From positions 9,080-73,079 of the forward strand of contig JBEKMJ010000038.1 of assembly GCA_050008575.1 (NCBI GenBank): a stretch of DNA of 64,000 nt, given 5' to 3'. Every line of letters starts with the position of its first letter. Positions within the stretch are counted from its first letter, which is position 1. A program made the position numbers and the translations under genes. Shown one piece after another: positions 35,924 to 45,651 of the stretch. This stretch comes from Bog-159 sp050008575. GTDB lineage: Bacteria; Acidobacteriota; Terriglobia; Bryobacterales; Bryobacteraceae. Under the pieces are notes generated by a model. It saw only the letters and a list, made by a program, of their open reading frames with translations, had not been told where the DNA came from and did no database searches.

Positions 35924-38377
35924 CTACCCGGCGACGCGCGGCGCGAGGGCCCGCTGCAACGCCGTGGTGAGATCGGAGGGTTCGTAGGGCTTCTTGAGAA
36001 AGCCGGCCAGCCCCTTACCGGCGAAGCGCCCGGCCATTTCCTGCTCGCTATACCCGCTGGAAAGAACGATGGGGACCCCGGCGCGGATGCGCCGCAACTC
36101 GGAGGCGGTTTCCTCTCCACTCATCACGGGCATGGTGAGATCGAGCAGGATCGCCGCCACTTCCCCGGCATGCCGCCGGAAAACATTCAGGGCGTCCGCG
36201 CCATCGCACGCGGTCAGGACCGTGAAGCCGGAGGCTTCCAGAATCGCGCGCGCCAGATGGCGCATACCGGATTCGTCGTCCACCACCAGGATGGTTCCGC
36301 GTCCCTGCCATGCCGGGACGCCCGCGGGCCTCTCCGCAAGGACCTCTTCGGTCTTGTCCGTGGCGGGAAACAACAACCGGAACGTAGAGCCGACGCCCGG
36401 TTGGCTGGACACCTTCAGTGCGCCGCGGTGCGCGCGCACGATGCCGATCACGGCGGCCAGCCCCAAGCCGCGCCCGGTGAATTTGGTGGTGAAGAAGGGA
36501 TCGAAAATCCTGGCCTGTGTTTCCAGGCTCATGCCGCAACCGGTGTCCCCGACCTCCAGGTACACGTAGCGGCCCGCGGGCAGGCGGTCGTCAAAATAAG
36601 TGCCGGAGAGGTAGGTGCGGTCGGCGTCCACCGCGCCGGTGGAAACCCGGACGACCCCGCCCCCCTCGCCTATGGCCTCGGCCGCGTTGGTGATCAGGTT
36701 CATGACGATCTGGCGGATTTGGGAGGGGTCGGCTTCGATGGCCGGCAGATCGATCGGCAGGTTGAATTGGATGGCCGTTTTCTTGGAGATGACGGTCTGC
36801 AGCAGGTTCGCGATTTCCTCCGCCACGCGCGACAGGTTCACGGCTTGCAGGGTAAACCGGCCCTTGCCCGAATACGCCAGCATCTGGCTGGTGAGTTCCG
36901 CTGCCCGGCTGGTGGCTGTCTCGATTTCGGCCAGATTCTCCACGGCCGCGGATCCCGGCGGAAGGTCCAACAGAGCGATGCGCGCGTTACCCATGACGAT
37001 GGTGAGCAGATTATTGAAATCGTGCGCGAGACCTCCAGCCAGGATGCCGAGGCTTTGCAATCGCTGGGCGTGTTGCACCTGGGCTTCCAGCTTGCGGTTC
37101 TCCTCCTCGGCCCGCTTGCGGCCGCTGATATCGGCCACGGTCCCGATGCATCCGGTGACCTCGCCGGCGGGCCCTCGTTCCGCGGCAAAGTGTGTCAGTG
37201 CCCAGACCGTGGAACCGTCGCGCCGCACAATGCGGTGCTCGAGCGAACCCGGTCCGCTGCCGGCCACGACCTTGCGCCATTCCGCGGCCAGCCGGACCCG
37301 ATCGTCCGGTTCGAGGATGCGTTCCCAGGGACCCTGGCCCGCCTCCTCCGCGTGGATGCCGCAAACCTCGCAGGCCCGTTCATTGACGTAAAGGCAGCGG
37401 CCGGCGGCATCCGTGCGAAAGATACCGACCGGCGCCAGATTGGTGAGCACTTGATAATGCTGTTCGGATTGGCGCAGGGCTTCGTTGGTGAGCACGAGCT
37501 CCGCGGTGCGCTCCGCCACGCGGATGGCCAGTTCGTCGTGCGCGATGCGCAGCGCCTCGCGATCCCGGCGGGCGTCGGTGACGTCCAGGCAAGAGCCGAT
37601 GTGCCCGGCGAATTGGCCCGTGGAGTCGAAACGCGGCGTGCCGGTATCCAGAAGCCAACGGTACTCGCCGTCGGCGCGGCGCATGCGATACTCCGCTTGA
37701 AAGCTCTCGCCGCGGGCGATGGCTCTGGCGAGATTCTCGAGGCAGCGTTCGCGATCTTCGGGATGCAGGTTGTCCGACCAACCGCGGCCGAGTTCCTGGT
37801 CCAAGGTCCGGCCCGAAAAATCCAACCACGCTTTATTCACGAACTCGCATTGGCCTTCGGCTCCCGACATCCAGATGAATACGGGCACCGTATCGGCCAT
37901 GCTGCGAAAACGCCGTTCGCTTTCCTTCAGCGCTTCTTCGGCGCGCACCCGCTCGGTGATATCCTGGGCGTGGCCCAGCACGCGCGGCGGCGCGCCCGGC
38001 TCCTCATACAGAACGTTGCGGTAAAGCCAGATGCGTTCGCTCCCGTCGCGGGCGGTGAGACGCATGAGTCCCGAATCGCTGCGGTTACTCCGGATGCGAT
38101 CCAAGTAAGCGTCGAAGAGGGGCCGGACGGGCGGGGCCAGAAAGCGCTTCATATTCACGCCCACGCCCTGTTCCGGGGTGAAACCGAGCGACTGCGCGGC
38201 GGCCGGATTGACGATCAGCAGGACGCCATCCAGGTCATGAATGCACATTAAGCCCAGACTGTCTTCAAACAACTCGCGATAGAGGCGCTGATCCTGGCGC
38301 AGTTCGGTAATGCGGCGCTGCGCGTCGGCTAGTTCGCCCGCGAGTTGTGTCCGATGGGTGTTTTCCGTGTCAGCCAT
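35924..38377 (-). CDS. Hybrid sensor histidine kinase with three PAS domains and a C-terminal receiver
   Basis: 817 residues from MADTENTHRTQ at 38377; an ATG at 38392 is also in frame. Soluble: no membrane segments. PAS domains at about residues 30-145 (LFEDSLGLMCIHDLDGVLL), 155-270 (VFIWMSGAEGQCEFVN) and 305-420 (LAPVGIFRTDAAGRCLYVN). The kinase core follows: H-box GGLAHDFNNLL with His near residue 452, N-box MNLITNAAEAIGEG, G-boxes GDTGCGMS and GRGLGLAAVIG. The receiver (ILVVDDESGMRH) has its phospho-Asp near residue 746 in AILLDLTMPVMSGEE and Lys in FLKKPY. A cytoplasmic sensor; ligand unknown. No adjacent response regulator. Confidence 0.92.
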   Translation of the reverse strand: MADTENTHRTQLAGELADAQRRITELRQDQRLYRELFEDSLGLMCIHDLDGVLLIVNPAAAQSLGFTPEQGVGVNMKRFLAPPVRPLFDAYLDRIRSNRSDSGLMRLTARDGSERIWLYRNVLYEEPGAPPRVLGHAQDITERVRAEEALKESERRFRSMADTVPVFIWMSGAEGQCEFVNKAWLDFSGRTLDQELGRGWSDNLHPEDRERCLENLARAIARGESFQAEYRMRRADGEYRWLLDTGTPRFDSTGQFAGHIGSCLDVTDARRDREALRIAHDELAIRVAERTAELVLTNEALRQSEQHYQVLTNLAPVGIFRTDAAGRCLYVNERACEVCGIHAEEAGQGPWERILEPDDRVRLAAEWRKVVAGSGPGSLEHRIVRRDGSTVWALTHFAAERGPAGEVTGCIGTVADISGRKRAEEENRKLEAQVQHAQRLQSLGILAGGLAHDFNNLLTIVMGNARIALLDLPPGSAAVENLAEIETATSRAAELTSQMLAYSGKGRFTLQAVNLSRVAEEIANLLQTVISKKTAIQFNLPIDLPAIEADPSQIRQIVMNLITNAAEAIGEGGGVVRVSTGAVDADRTYLSGTYFDDRLPAGRYVYLEVGDTGCGMSLETQARIFDPFFTTKFTGRGLGLAAVIGIVRAHRGALKVSSQPGVGSTFRLLFPATDKTEEVLAERPAGVPAWQGRGTILVVDDESGMRHLARAILEASGFTVLTACDGADALNVFRRHAGEVAAILLDLTMPVMSGEETASELRRIRAGVPIVLSSGYSEQEMAGRFAGKGLAGFLKKPYEPSDLTTALQRALAPRVAG

Positions 38378-38552
38378 GCGCGCCGCTCGCACCGTTCATG
38401 CGGTTAAGACCGATGTAATATTTTGCACGTCCGAGTCGATTTCCTAAAGCCTAACGCAATTTTCTTAGACCGGCAAGCCCAGGCGTCCCGCTGAGGTCGC
38501 ATGCGGCACGCGGCGAGTATGTGCGCCACGGCCGTGTTACGCTGAAACCCGA

Positions 38553-39497
38553 ATGACCAGGAATAATGTCTATCCCGAAGTGCGGGCGCTGTTGGAGGCC
38601 AATGAAGCAGAGGGTGCTCCGGCCATTGAAACTCTTTCGCCCGCGGAAGCGCGTCAAGCGGCGCTGGACGCATTGAAGGCCCTCGCCGGCCAGCCCGCGG
38701 AGGCCTGTCGCGTGGAGGATTCGAGTGTCCCGCACCCGGAATACCCGGTCCCGATTCGAATTTACACTCCCGCGGCGGAGGGCCCATTTGCGTGCCTGGT
38801 GTACTTCCATGGCGGAGGCTGGGTGGTTTGCGATCCGGATACGCACGACGGGATCTGCCGGTCGCTGGCGCGCGAGTCCGGCGCGGTGGTTGTGGCGGTG
38901 GATTACCGGCTTTCGCCGGAGTACAAGTTTCCGGCCGCCGTGGAGGACTGCTACGTGGCCACTGGGTGGATAGCGGCGAACGCCGGCCCTTTGGGGATAG
39001 ATCCGCGCCGGATCGCGGTGGGCGGCGATAGCGCCGGTGGCAACCTCGCCACGGTGATGTGCATGAAGTCCCGCGACGAAAGTGGTCCGGCGCTGGCCTT
39101 GCAGGCGCTCGTGTATCCAGTGACGAACCTGGTATCCTTCGACACGGCGTCATACAAGGAGTTCGCGGAGGGCTACTATCTGACCCGCGCGGAGATGGAG
39201 TGGTTTCGCGGCCACTACCTGGCGCGCGCCGAGGACGCCCAGAATCCGTACGCATCGCCGTTGCTGGCGCGGGATCTGCGCGGCTTGCCGCCCGCGCTGG
39301 TGATCACCGCCGAGTGCGACCCTCTGCGGGACGAGGGCGAAGCCTACGCCAGACGGCTGGCCGAGGCGGGCGTGGAAGTGACGTGCACGAGGTATGCGGG
39401 CATGATCCACCCGTTTTTTTCGTTGGGCGGGCCGCTCAGCCAGAGCCGGCGGGCGATTGAGCAGGTGGCCGCGGCGGTGCGTGGTCTGGGCGCATAA
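38553..39497 (+). CDS. Alpha/beta hydrolase, HSL-family esterase (acetylesterase-like)
   Basis: 314 residues, no signal peptide. Oxyanion-hole motif YFHGGGWVV, nucleophile Ser160 in GGDSAGGN, Asp256 in TAECDPLRDEG and His286 in YAGMIHPFF form a complete triad typical of the hormone-sensitive-lipase group. It hydrolyses short-chain esters in the cytoplasm; the physiological substrate cannot be inferred. Stands alone, followed by repeats. Confidence 0.92.
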   Translation: MTRNNVYPEVRALLEANEAEGAPAIETLSPAEARQAALDALKALAGQPAEACRVEDSSVPHPEYPVPIRIYTPAAEGPFACLVYFHGGGWVVCDPDTHDGICRSLARESGAVVVAVDYRLSPEYKFPAAVEDCYVATGWIAANAGPLGIDPRRIAVGGDSAGGNLATVMCMKSRDESGPALALQALVYPVTNLVSFDTASYKEFAEGYYLTRAEMEWFRGHYLARAEDAQNPYASPLLARDLRGLPPALVITAECDPLRDEGEAYARRLAEAGVEVTCTRYAGMIHPFFSLGGPLSQSRRAIEQVAAAVRGLGA

Positions 39498-39524
39498 ACT
39501 CGGCGCGCTTGCAGTGCGTCCCCG

Positions 39525-39638
39525 ACGCGCTAAGGTGCGTCCCACCAAGTGCCGGCATGCGTGCCGGCGGTCCTTTCGGGAACCTCTCTGGCGCCGGGCG
39601 GCCTACGAGGCCGCCGCAGGCTGCGAGCCTGCCCCACT
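39525..39638. repeat. Compound hairpin repeat
   Basis: Modules GTGCCGGCATGCGTGCCGGC, GGCGGCCTACGAGGCCGCC and GCAGGCTGCGAGCCTGC ending CCCCAC, between convergent genes. Confidence 0.65.
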
Positions 39639-39659
39639 TAGCCATCACTTAGCCAGGCA

Positions 39660-42600
39660 CTATCTGAGGACCGTGAACTGTGCGGTCGCGGTGTTCGTTA
39701 GCGATCCTGAGACACCGGTGAAGGTGACGGTGTAAGTGCCCGGCGCGGTGTCCCTGGGGAACAGGACGCCGGTTAGGGCGCGCGCGGTTCCGTCAAGATG
39801 GACGGTTTGCGGCAGATCCTTGCATTCGGCGCCAACGGGGCCGCCGGAACAAGTTAGCGTTACATTCCCATCGAAACCCTGCACCGATTGGAGGCGCAGC
39901 TCGAACGCGGCGAGCAATCCGCTATAGACGGTTTCTTGCCCTGGATGCGGGGTAATGGTGAAATTGGAGGCCGGCAACACGGAGAAACTTTGCGAGACCG
40001 GCTGGGCGGCCGCGTAGGTGGAGTTGCCGGGCTGCGAGGCCTGAATGGTGCAGGTTCCGGTGTTGGTGAGCGACGCGACGGTGCCCGAGACCGTGCATAC
40101 CCCCGTCGTCAGTGAAGCAAAGCTGACCGGCAATCCGGAAGTGGCCGTGGCAACCAGGTTGAGCATGGTCCCCTGGAGTTGGTTGGGGATGGGGTTGAAG
40201 GTGATGGTTTGGGTGCCCAGCACGGTGAAGCTCTGGTTCACCGGCTGCGCCGCGGCGTAGGTGGAGTTACCGGCCTGCGTAGCTTGTATGGTGCAGGTGC
40301 CGGGGTTGGTGAGGCTGGCGACGGTACCTGAGACGGTGCAAACTCCGGTGGTCAGCGAAGCGAAGCTGACTGTCAATCCGGAACTGGCCGTGGCGACCAG
40401 ATTGAGCTGCGTCCCCTGTGTTTGGTTGGCGATGGGGTTGAAGGTAATGCTCTGGGTGCCCAGCACCGAGAAGCTCTGGTTCACCGGCTGCGCCGGGGCG
40501 TAGATGCCGTTACCGGCCTGGGTGGCTTGGATGGTGCAGGTTCCTGGGTTAGTCAGAGACGCGGTGGTACCTGAGACCGTGCAAACTCCGGTGGTCAGCG
40601 AAGCGAAGCTGACCGTCAAATTGGAACTCGCCGTAGCGGACAGACTGAGTTGGGTCCCCTGTGTTTGGTTGGCGATGGGGTTGAAAGTGATGGTTTGTGA
40701 CTGAAGCACCGTGAAACTTTGGTCCACCGGCTGAGCCGCGGCATACGTAGAGTTACCGGCTTGGGTAGCTTGGATGGTGCAGGTTCCTGGGTTAGTCAGA
40801 GACGCGGTGGTGCCTGAGACCGTGCATATCCCGGTAGTCAGCGAAGCGAAGCTGACGGTCAATCCGGAACTGGCGGTGGCCACCAGGTTCAGCTGTGTCC
40901 CTTGCGCCTGGTTGGCGATGGGGTTGAAGGTGATGGTCTGGGTTTGCAGCACCGTGAAGCTTTGGTTCACTGGCTGGGCCGGCGCATACGTGTTATTTCC
41001 GCCTTGCGTCGCTTGGATGGTGCAGGTTCCGGGGTTGGTCAGGGAGGCCGTCGTGCCCGACACCGTGCACACTCCGGTGGTCAGCGAAGCGAAGCTGACC
41101 GTCAAATTGGAACTGGCCGTGGCAGACAGGGTGAGTTGTGTCCCCTGCGTCTGGTTCGCGATGGGGTTGAAGGTGATGGTCTGGGATAGCGCGTTATTGG
41201 TCAACCCGAAGAGGGCGGTCTGTGTGAGGCCGGAAACGCTGGCCACGACGTTGTAGGAGCCCGAAGTCGAGTTAGCCGTAAACGACGGCGAAGTGGCCAC
41301 GCCGGAGCTGTTGGTTGCGGCGGTGGCCGTCAGGAAGCCGCCGGGGAAAGTGCCGCTCTGCCCGCTGCCCGGAGCGGTGAATGTCACCGTTAGATTGTTG
41401 ATCGGATTGTTTCCGCCGTCCAGTACGGTAGCCTGCAAGGGCTGGGCGAAGGTGGTGCCGGCATTTGTACTCTGCCCCGCACCGCCGGACGCCGAGATGG
41501 AGGCGGGCGTTTGCACGACGGGCACGTTGTTGTCGCTTCCCGTGGCGGCGTTGCCCGAATTGGTGTGATTCAGATCGCCTCCACCCCACGCCAGCGCCGT
41601 GTTGCTGACCGAGGTGGGAGAATTGGCCGGCACGTTTACGATCACCTCAATCAAGGGGAAACCGCTGCCGGCGGATACCGACAACGTAGCCGTGCAAGTA
41701 ACGGTGGTCGTGCCGCCGCAGGTCCAGGAGGATGAGGTCGTGCCGAAGTTGGCCACCGTACAGCCCGAAGGCAGGGCGTCGGAAACAGTCACCGTGCCGG
41801 AGGTTGCCCCGCCGGACGCGGTGTTGCTCACGCTGATATCCCATTCGGCGGTCTGGCCCTGCGTGAAGGTGCCGGGATGGGTCTTCTGCACCGCCAGTTT
41901 CGGAGCTGACAGTATAGTGACCGTATCGGTGTTCGAACTGGTGGCAGTGACGCCGGCGCCGCCGGTGATATTAAACGCATTGGTCACCGGCCCGGGCGTG
42001 GCGCTCGCCGACACGTTCACATTGATCGTCAGCGCTGGGTAGCTGGAGCCCTGGGCAATCGCGCTGTCGTTGGTGCAGGTCACGGTTTGGCCGCTCGCCC
42101 CGCAATTCCAGCCGGTGCCGTCGGAACTCGCATAACTGAAGGCTGAGTTCAGCGTATCGGTGACGGTCAACGGATTGCTGCCGTTTGGGTCGCCGGTGGG
42201 ACCGGTCCCGTTGTTCTTGATGTTCAACGTGAATTGCGCGCCCTGCTGCCCTTGCGTGACGCTGTCGGTGCTTTCCGTGGTGGGGTCTACAGTCACCGGG
42301 TTCTCGGTGAAACTCAGGCACCACCCGTTGTACGCACCTTTTGTGGCGGAGGCGGTCTGGTTGAAGTAAAGGCTCCAGGTGCCGTTCGGGATGCTGCTCC
42401 CGAACGTGCTGGTCAATGTCGCCGAACCATGGGTCGCGGCGTAGGAGAACGAGCCGGGTAGCGTGTAGAAGTTGCCGGGGTCCTGGAAGAACGTATCGGC
42501 GGAGGTGTCGTCGGAGGCCGGCTTATAGTTGCCGGGCGCGACATTCGATGTGTTCAACGTGCTCCCGGTGTCGGAGAAGATGTAGTTGCCGTCCGAAGCA

Positions 42601-44840
42601 TTCGCGGTGCCGTCGGTCACCGAGAAGAAGTCCAGCGCGGCGGTCGGACCCACCAGCAGGGATTCAACACTATAGAGTTCGACGTCCTGGGTGGGAATAT
42701 TCCAATCGTCAAGCGTCACCGTCACGGCGCTGACCGTGCCCCAAAGATTCGAAACAAAGATGTTCGATGGATTCGGGGTAAAGGCGCCGAAGGCCTCGTT
42801 CGGGCTGATGACGCCCCCCGTATTGCAGAACTGCGCCCCTGTGCTGTTCACGTACGTGACAATCGAAGCGTCGTCGATGCGCTGGTACAGGGAAGTGGTG
42901 CTCACATCGTAGGTTCCCGACACTCCGCTATAGGCCGCGGTGAAATTGTGATCGCCTTCGGCCAGGGAACTGGTGGTAAACGTGGCTTGGCCGCTGCCGT
43001 TCAGCGTGACCACGTTGTCGCCGCTTACCGTACCGGCCGGTGTCAAACCGCCGTCTTCGAAGGTCACTGTGCCGGTGGTCACCGGATTCCCGCCGCTGGT
43101 CACCGTCGCGGTGAACGTGACAGCTTGCCCGGTGGTGGCGCGCTGCTGGGTGGACGTCAGGCTGGTGGTGGTCACCGTGCCGTTGTTGACCTCGAAGGTG
43201 ACGCACCAGCCGCCGTTCACGGTGAGGGATTCGGTGGTATAGGCGTACAAAGCCCATATTCCGTTGGGCTGGACGCCACTGAAGGCGCCTCCGAAGGTCG
43301 TTACACTGGTCCCGCCGCGCGGCTCCGCGTAATTGATGGTGCCTGGAACCTGCGGGACGCTCGAATAGACGTTCGGCGACTCCGATGAGGGGAACGTGTC
43401 CGGGTTGCCGGTCGGATTACCGTCGTATGCTTCGTAACTGCCGCTGGTGGGCTGCAGGCCGGCCGGCGTCTGGCCGGCGGTATCGAAAAACGTCAGATTT
43501 ACGGCGCTGGTCGCGCCGCCGGCGTAGAACGCTTCGTCCAGAAAATCCAGGTTATGCGTGCCGTCGGGCGCCACCAGCAGGAACTGGCCGGGAATGCCGG
43601 CTACTTGCCCGGCCACCCCGGTTAGCGCCACCGTCAGATTGGCTATCGTGTTGGAGTACCCAGAGACCTGGATGAAGGAGGGATAAGCCAGCGGAGTGAC
43701 GGACTCCGGAACCGCGAAGGGGCCGCTATTGCACCATTGCGTCCCGGATGGGTTGGTGGAGTGTACGGTTACGAGTTGATAGAGGTCGTTGCTGCTGCTG
43801 CCGGTGTAGCTGCCGCTTCCCGAGTAGGTCGCGACGATCGGGTTATTGCCCTGGCAAACCGTCGGCCACGCAGGCGGAGTCGACGCGGTACATTGCGCCT
43901 GGGACCCGGCCAAAAGAGTCGTCCCGCAGGTGGCCTGGCCGCTGCTGTTCAACGTTTGATTGCCGGAAGAACAGGCGATGGCCGTGGTGCTGCCGTTGGC
44001 GTAGAACGCCACAGTGCCCCCGCCTGTCACCGGACTCTCGTTGGCCGTCACCGTGGCGGTGAACGTCACCGTGTTGTTCGGGCTGGCGGTATAGGCGGGC
44101 TGCTGGCTCGACGAGACCACGGTGACGGTACCTTCCGCACTAGCATTCACCGTCAGGATCAGCTTCCATCCGTTCACGGTCACCGGATCGCCGAAGTTGT
44201 CGATCATGTAGAGCTCCCAGTTGCCCGCCGCAGTGACGCCGTTGAAGATGCTGGTGAGCGTGGCGGTGCCATCCGTTTGCGGCAAGTGCTCCACAGGTCC
44301 CGGGCCGGGGCTCGGGAAATATTCCCCATATCCTTGCTCGTACGCACTCGGCTCATAGTCCTGGGTGCCGCTCGAGGGGAAGCCGGCCGGATTGCCGTTC
44401 GGCATGGGGTTGAAACCGGTGTTGTTGGCGATCAGCATGGTGAGACCGGTCAGGGTTTCGCTGCCGTCTCCAGGACCGCCCAGCAGTTCCAGTTGCGCGC
44501 CGGTCGGAGATACCAGCAGGATCTCGGTGCCCTGGAGGCTGAAATAATTGCCGGTGCCGTTGGAATCCACGTTGGTGAGCTGGACTTCGACGCTGCCCGC
44601 GGCGCTGGACACCGTGCCGGTGACGCTGTTCGGAACGGTGATGCAGGACGGGTAGATCCCCGCGGTATAGAGGTTTCCGTTTCCACCCTCGTCCGGCGTC
44701 TTGATGACGTCGGAACTGGTGCACGTGGTCGTGGAACCCGAGGTCGAGCATGAAGTCGAGCACGTGGCCGCCCGTCCAGTCGACGCGGTGAGCGCAAACA
44801 AGGCGCCCATGCACAACAAGCCAAATCCACCGATACGCAT
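39660..44840 (-). CDS. Giant secreted multi-domain adhesin-like protein
   Basis: 1726 residues from the ATG at 44840 (AAGGA upstream; signal peptide GFGLLCMGALFALTASTGRAA). The open frame to 45107 is not used. Domain order: three related P-domain-like jelly rolls, each with a NGxW.LY or NWELYMID core and a GGWC/NGW.L.F end, alternating with Ig-like domains (TTTSLTSTQQRATTGQAVTFTATVTSGG); two DUF11-like domains (PTGDPNGSNPLTVTDTLNSAF, TASGGATSGTVTVSDALPSGC); an invasin/Big_1-like domain; five near-identical 81-residue repeats (ITFNPIANQTQGTQL); a last beta domain ending AQFTVLR. No LPXTG or other anchor is seen. It is divergent from the collar-protein operon. Confidence 0.88.
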   Translation of the reverse strand: MRIGGFGLLCMGALFALTASTGRAATCSTSCSTSGSTTTCTSSDVIKTPDEGGNGNLYTAGIYPSCITVPNSVTGTVSSAAGSVEVQLTNVDSNGTGNYFSLQGTEILLVSPTGAQLELLGGPGDGSETLTGLTMLIANNTGFNPMPNGNPAGFPSSGTQDYEPSAYEQGYGEYFPSPGPGPVEHLPQTDGTATLTSIFNGVTAAGNWELYMIDNFGDPVTVNGWKLILTVNASAEGTVTVVSSSQQPAYTASPNNTVTFTATVTANESPVTGGGTVAFYANGSTTAIACSSGNQTLNSSGQATCGTTLLAGSQAQCTASTPPAWPTVCQGNNPIVATYSGSGSYTGSSSNDLYQLVTVHSTNPSGTQWCNSGPFAVPESVTPLAYPSFIQVSGYSNTIANLTVALTGVAGQVAGIPGQFLLVAPDGTHNLDFLDEAFYAGGATSAVNLTFFDTAGQTPAGLQPTSGSYEAYDGNPTGNPDTFPSSESPNVYSSVPQVPGTINYAEPRGGTSVTTFGGAFSGVQPNGIWALYAYTTESLTVNGGWCVTFEVNNGTVTTTSLTSTQQRATTGQAVTFTATVTSGGNPVTTGTVTFEDGGLTPAGTVSGDNVVTLNGSGQATFTTSSLAEGDHNFTAAYSGVSGTYDVSTTSLYQRIDDASIVTYVNSTGAQFCNTGGVISPNEAFGAFTPNPSNIFVSNLWGTVSAVTVTLDDWNIPTQDVELYSVESLLVGPTAALDFFSVTDGTANASDGNYIFSDTGSTLNTSNVAPGNYKPASDDTSADTFFQDPGNFYTLPGSFSYAATHGSATLTSTFGSSIPNGTWSLYFNQTASATKGAYNGWCLSFTENPVTVDPTTESTDSVTQGQQGAQFTLNIKNNGTGPTGDPNGSNPLTVTDTLNSAFSYASSDGTGWNCGASGQTVTCTNDSAIAQGSSYPALTINVNVSASATPGPVTNAFNITGGAGVTATSSNTDTVTILSAPKLAVQKTHPGTFTQGQTAEWDISVSNTASGGATSGTVTVSDALPSGCTVANFGTTSSSWTCGGTTTVTCTATLSVSAGSGFPLIEVIVNVPANSPTSVSNTALAWGGGDLNHTNSGNAATGSDNNVPVVQTPASISASGGAGQSTNAGTTFAQPLQATVLDGGNNPINNLTVTFTAPGSGQSGTFPGGFLTATAATNSSGVATSPSFTANSTSGSYNVVASVSGLTQTALFGLTNNALSQTITFNPIANQTQGTQLTLSATASSNLTVSFASLTTGVCTVSGTTASLTNPGTCTIQATQGGNNTYAPAQPVNQSFTVLQTQTITFNPIANQAQGTQLNLVATASSGLTVSFASLTTGICTVSGTTASLTNPGTCTIQATQAGNSTYAAAQPVDQSFTVLQSQTITFNPIANQTQGTQLSLSATASSNLTVSFASLTTGVCTVSGTTASLTNPGTCTIQATQAGNGIYAPAQPVNQSFSVLGTQSITFNPIANQTQGTQLNLVATASSGLTVSFASLTTGVCTVSGTVASLTNPGTCTIQATQAGNSTYAAAQPVNQSFTVLGTQTITFNPIPNQLQGTMLNLVATATSGLPVSFASLTTGVCTVSGTVASLTNTGTCTIQASQPGNSTYAAAQPVSQSFSVLPASNFTITPHPGQETVYSGLLAAFELRLQSVQGFDGNVTLTCSGGPVGAECKDLPQTVHLDGTARALTGVLFPRDTAPGTYTVTFTGVSGSLTNTATAQFTVLR
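39973..41187 (-). repeat. Five tandem 243-bp coding repeats
   Basis: Each encodes 81 residues, from QTITFNPIANQ to about QPVNQSFTVL. Copies 1 and 3 share LSATASSNLTV and YAPAQ; copies 2 and 4 share LVATASSGLTV and YAAAQ; copy 5 is a diverged form of the second type. Confidence 0.85.
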
Positions 44841-45024
44841 GCGTTTCCTTCTTTCGCGAGGCAAGAAGATCCGCCCCGGCACAAACCCGATCTCAGTACC
44901 GGCCCCGAGCCCGTGCCCCCGGCGCAGTTCGTGCCGACGCACCTCGCGCCAGTCTACCACATTCCCGGTTTCGCAGCTACGGCGTTTTCCGCGAAACCGC
45001 GCCAGATATTTCCGTCGAATTTTC

Positions 45025-45053
45025 TTGAAATGGATCGACAATGATGATATTCT
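45025..45053 (+). promoter_or_regulatory. Likely sigma-70 promoter of the collar-protein operon
   Basis: TTGAAA (45025-45030), 17-bp spacer, TATTCT (45048-45053), followed by AAGGAGG (45085-45091) and the ATG at 45100. Confidence 0.6.
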
Positions 45054-45099
45054 ACTTCGGCGCGTCATAAAGTGGCGCGAATTCAAGGAGGCTTCGCGT

Positions 45100-45612
45100 A
45101 TGAGCACGGCCTATGTGGGGGAAGTCCGATTGGTTGGGTTTAACTTCGCGCCCGTCGGCTGGGCGCTCTGTAACGGCCAATTGATCTCCATTTCCCAAAA
45201 CACCACGCTTTTTAATCTCATCGGCACGACTTACGGCGGCGACGGTCAAAGCACTTTCGCGCTCCCCAACTTGCAAGGCCGCGTTCCCATCCACCAGGGG
45301 TCGAGCGGCGGCAGCAACTACGCGATCGGGCAAACGGGCGGCCTGGAAACCGTGACCTTGAACGTAAGCCAGTACCCCAGCCACAACCACGCCCTGCTGA
45401 GTTCCTCGAATTCCGGCGGCGTGAACAACCCGGCCAACGATACGGTGGGCAGCGGTTTGAAAGTTTACTCGTCCGAACAACCGGCGACGAGTATGAATTC
45501 GAGCATGGTGGGGTCTAACGTTGGCGCAAACCTTGCGCATGACAACAGGCAGCCGTACCTGGTGTTGAACTGGATCGTTTCGCTTTATGGTATCTATCCG
45601 GCCCAGGGCTGA
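45100..45612 (+). CDS. Phage tail collar-domain protein (MdpB-like), copy 1
   Basis: 170 residues from the ATG at 45100 (AAGGAGG eight bases upstream). The N-terminal collar domain reads GEVRLVGFNFAPVGWALCNGQLISISQNTTLFNLIGTTYGGDGQSTFALPNLQGRVPIHQG. A variable middle follows, then a conserved end DNRQPYLVLNWIVSLYGIYPAQG. The family includes phage tail-fibre collar proteins and bacterial microcystin-dependent proteins. No phage structural genes are nearby, so this is a chromosomal lineage, probably surface or secreted by a non-classical route. First of three tandem paralogues. Confidence 0.9.
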   Translation: MSTAYVGEVRLVGFNFAPVGWALCNGQLISISQNTTLFNLIGTTYGGDGQSTFALPNLQGRVPIHQGSSGGSNYAIGQTGGLETVTLNVSQYPSHNHALLSSSNSGGVNNPANDTVGSGLKVYSSEQPATSMNSSMVGSNVGANLAHDNRQPYLVLNWIVSLYGIYPAQG

Positions 45613-45651
45613 CCGCTGCATATTGAGAGCACAAGAGGAAGGAGAGACAGA

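Noticed and set aside
36170..38251. 693-residue plus-strand open frame opposite the hybrid kinase
   Set aside because: Antisense shadow; the minus strand encodes clear PAS, HATPase and receiver domains.
44841..45107. N-terminal extension of the giant adhesin-like protein to 45107
   Set aside because: It would overlap the divergent promoter and the first collar gene; a signal peptide follows the ATG at 44840.
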